From an uncultured Actinomycetes bacterium (GTDB taxonomy: Bacteria > Actinomycetota > Actinomycetes > Nanopelagicales > Nanopelagicaceae), in NCBI GenBank assembly GCA_903891755.1, contig CAITFY010000074.1:1-50980 (forward strand): DNA of 50,980 nt, given 5' to 3'. The notes under the pieces are model-generated. The model was not told where the DNA came from, did not search any database, and saw nothing but the letters and a program-made list of their open reading frames with translations. The position numbers were made by a program, and so were the translations under genes. Positions 49,370 through 50,980 of this stretch are shown one piece after another; position 1 is the stretch's first letter; every line of letters begins with the position of its first letter.

Positions 49370-50980
49370 GTGAATTTACTTAACTTAGAGTCGGTCTCAA
49401 AGGCCTTTGATATCCGCCCACTTCTGGACGGCGTCTCACTCGGCGTCGCTCAGGGCGAGCGGATTGGCATTGTTGGACGCAATGGCGATGGCAAGAGCAC
49501 CCTTCTCAAAATCATGGCCGGAACCCTGGAGACAGATTCTGGCCGTGTTTCCAAGTCCAACTCGGTGCACATTGGGATTCTGAGCCAGGCGGATAATGCC
49601 AGCGCTGGAGCGAGCGTTCGTGAGGTCGTTTTAGGAGATATCCCTGTCCATGAATGGGCGAGTAACAGTCGAGTCCGCGAGGTCCTGCAGGGACTCTTTG
49701 GAGGGCATAGCGATGATCTCTTAGATCGCGCCTTTCACTCACTCTCAGGTGGAGAGCGCCGTCGCGTGAATCTAGCCAAGCTACTGGTGGATGATCTTGA
49801 TCTGATTTTGCTTGATGAACCAACAAACCACCTTGATGTTGAAGGCGTTGCCTGGTTAGCAGCACATCTCAGGGATCGCGCCGGACTCTCAGTTGTGGTA
49901 ATTACCCACGATCGCTGGTTCCTCGATGAGATCTCTGAGAAAATTTGGGAGGTAGTTGATGGCAAGGTTTTGGAATATGAAGGCGGTTACAGCGCATTTG
50001 TACTTTCCAAAGCGGAGCGCTCGCGCCAAGCATCAGTAGAAGATACCAAGCGCAATATGTTGATCAGAAAAGAATTAGCTTGGCTTCGCCGCGGAGCACC
50101 CGCACGTACATCCAAACCAAAATTTAGAATTGATGCGGCAAATACGTTGATTGCCAATGAACCCCCACCTCGCAATGGGGCAGAGCTTCTTAACTTTGCT
50201 GCAAATAGATTGGGAAACACTGTTTACGAACTGCATCAAGCGACGATTAAAGCGGGAGATTTACTTCTGTTAGATGACATCTATTGGAATGTTGGCCCCG
50301 GCAATCGAATCGGAATCGTTGGCATGAATGGCGCGGGCAAGACGACGCTTATGAAAGTGTTGAGCGGCGAGGGGAAGATTTCTGCAGGAAAATTAGTTAC
50401 CGGTGTGACCGTAAAAGCGGCGTATCTCTCGCAGCATTTAGAGGAACTTGATCCAACCTGGCGGGTACTTGAAGCGGTTGAGAAAGTCGCAAACCGAGTT
50501 CAACTTGGTAACGGTAAAGAGTTGTCAGCAAGCCAACTCTGTGAGCGTTTAGGGTTTAATAAAGATCAACAATGGACACCGGTGGGAGATCTTTCTGGCG
50601 GTGAACGTCGTCGCCTACAACTCACAAGACTCCTCATGGATAGTCCGAACGTCCTACTACTTGACGAGCCAACAAACGATTTCGATGTAGAGACTTTGAC
50701 CGCACTTGAAGATCTCCTAGATTCATTTGGCGGAACTCTTCTTGTTATCTCACACGATAGATATTTCCTAGAACGAGTATGTGACACCTTTGTCGGGCTA
50801 GTGGGCGATAACTCCCTTCGCGATCTTCCACGTGGGATTGATGAGTATCTATCTCTACGTAGAGAAGCCGAATCCGCCGAGCAGAAGAGCGCTGGAGCAA
50901 AGAAAGAGTCATCAATCTTGGAGCAGAAAGCTCTGAAGAAGGAGATCTCTCGCATCGAAAAGCAGATGGAGCGTAGGCAA
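49370..50980 (+). CDS. ABC-F family ATPase, Uup-like (3' end outside window)
   Basis: A soluble double ATPase without membrane segments; ABC-F proteins act on ribosomes. In the 537 codons visible, both cassettes are present. The first has GRNGDGKST, LSGGERRRVNLAKLL and LLDEPTNHLDVEG; the second has GMNGAGKTT, LSGGERRRLQLTRLL and LLDEPTNDFDVETL. The linker is charged (KAERSRQ and onward). The Uup-type ending (TNDFDVETLTALEDLL, SHDRYFLERV) and the charged C-terminal part (KKEISRIEKQMERRQ, a coiled coil) suggest Uup. The GTG start at 49370 follows the HtrA stop by 13 bases; a CAGACT hexamer is 8 bases upstream. The frame is still open at the window end. Confidence 0.92.
   Translation, partial: MNLLNLESVSKAFDIRPLLDGVSLGVAQGERIGIVGRNGDGKSTLLKIMAGTLETDSGRVSKSNSVHIGILSQADNASAGASVREVVLGDIPVHEWASNSRVREVLQGLFGGHSDDLLDRAFHSLSGGERRRVNLAKLLVDDLDLILLDEPTNHLDVEGVAWLAAHLRDRAGLSVVVITHDRWFLDEISEKIWEVVDGKVLEYEGGYSAFVLSKAERSRQASVEDTKRNMLIRKELAWLRRGAPARTSKPKFRIDAANTLIANEPPPRNGAELLNFAANRLGNTVYELHQATIKAGDLLLLDDIYWNVGPGNRIGIVGMNGAGKTTLMKVLSGEGKISAGKLVTGVTVKAAYLSQHLEELDPTWRVLEAVEKVANRVQLGNGKELSASQLCERLGFNKDQQWTPVGDLSGGERRRLQLTRLLMDSPNVLLLDEPTNDFDVETLTALEDLLDSFGGTLLVISHDRYFLERVCDTFVGLVGDNSLRDLPRGIDEYLSLRREAESAEQKSAGAKKESSILEQKALKKEISRIEKQMERRQ

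Overview
The window looks like a chromosomal segment of a streamlined, moderately low-GC actinobacterium. The best guess is a freshwater acI/Nanopelagicales-type organism; this is inferred from gene order and sequence style, not from a marker gene. Actinobacterial signs are the grpE-dnaJ-hspR heat-shock cluster with a MerR-type HspR, a TopA ending in Lys-rich tails without Cys fingers, a major-facilitator domain fused to thymidylate kinase next to holB, the MurT/GatD lipid II amidation pair, an LCP protein, a secreted TAP-like hydrolase, and heavy use of leaderless mRNAs. Coding density is very high: no gap exceeds about 140 bases, and most neighbouring genes overlap by 1-14 bases or lie a few bases apart. 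I see no insertion sequence, prophage, CRISPR array or rRNA.

Layout. 2-2300: end of grpE, dnaJ, hspR and pyrE. 2309-5323: a DedA membrane protein and a K+-independent proton-pumping pyrophosphatase. 5397-12837: topA, MFS-Tmk fusion, holB and a secreted alpha/beta hydrolase, tightly packed. 12898-14080: a glyoxalase-like gene, a small DUF6941-like gene and tRNA-Thr(CGT). 14099-26346: a catabolic and uptake locus. On the minus strand are a LacI-type regulator and a complete branched-chain-type ABC importer (livK-H-M-G-F). Divergently on the plus strand are a beta-hydroxyacid dehydrogenase, an M24-fold hydrolase, a VOC protein, a fused alpha/beta E1 2-oxoacid dehydrogenase and an aldehyde dehydrogenase. 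Near-identical LacI-type operators sit at the predicted transcription starts of both arms, so I read this as one regulon for import and oxidation of an unidentified small organic acid or amino-acid-like compound. 26411-30111: a heterodimeric ABC exporter with complementary degenerate sites. 30231-31727: an APC amino acid permease behind a perfect hairpin. 31795-35103: a six-repeat secreted protein and a DHA2-type exporter. 35119-36929: murT-gatD. 37068-38825: a DEAD-box helicase with an Arg-rich tail. 38812-42329: a heme importer (hmuTUV) divergent from two tandem secreted proteins with a neocarzinostatin-like cysteine pattern. 42345-44550: a TetR/azoreductase pair and a duplicated YdcZ-type transporter. 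44550-50980: LCP protein, S51-like peptidase, small membrane protein, MFS exporter, HtrA-like protease and the start of an ABC-F ATPase.

The main observations are: (1) the LacI-controlled catabolic locus with its atypical M24 enzyme (a metal-ligand Asp replaced by Cys) and an E1 without E2/E3; (2) a recurrent -10-like hexamer ending exactly 7 bases before the start codon of many genes, indicating leaderless transcripts; (3) the paired neocarzinostatin-like secreted proteins divergent from a heme importer.
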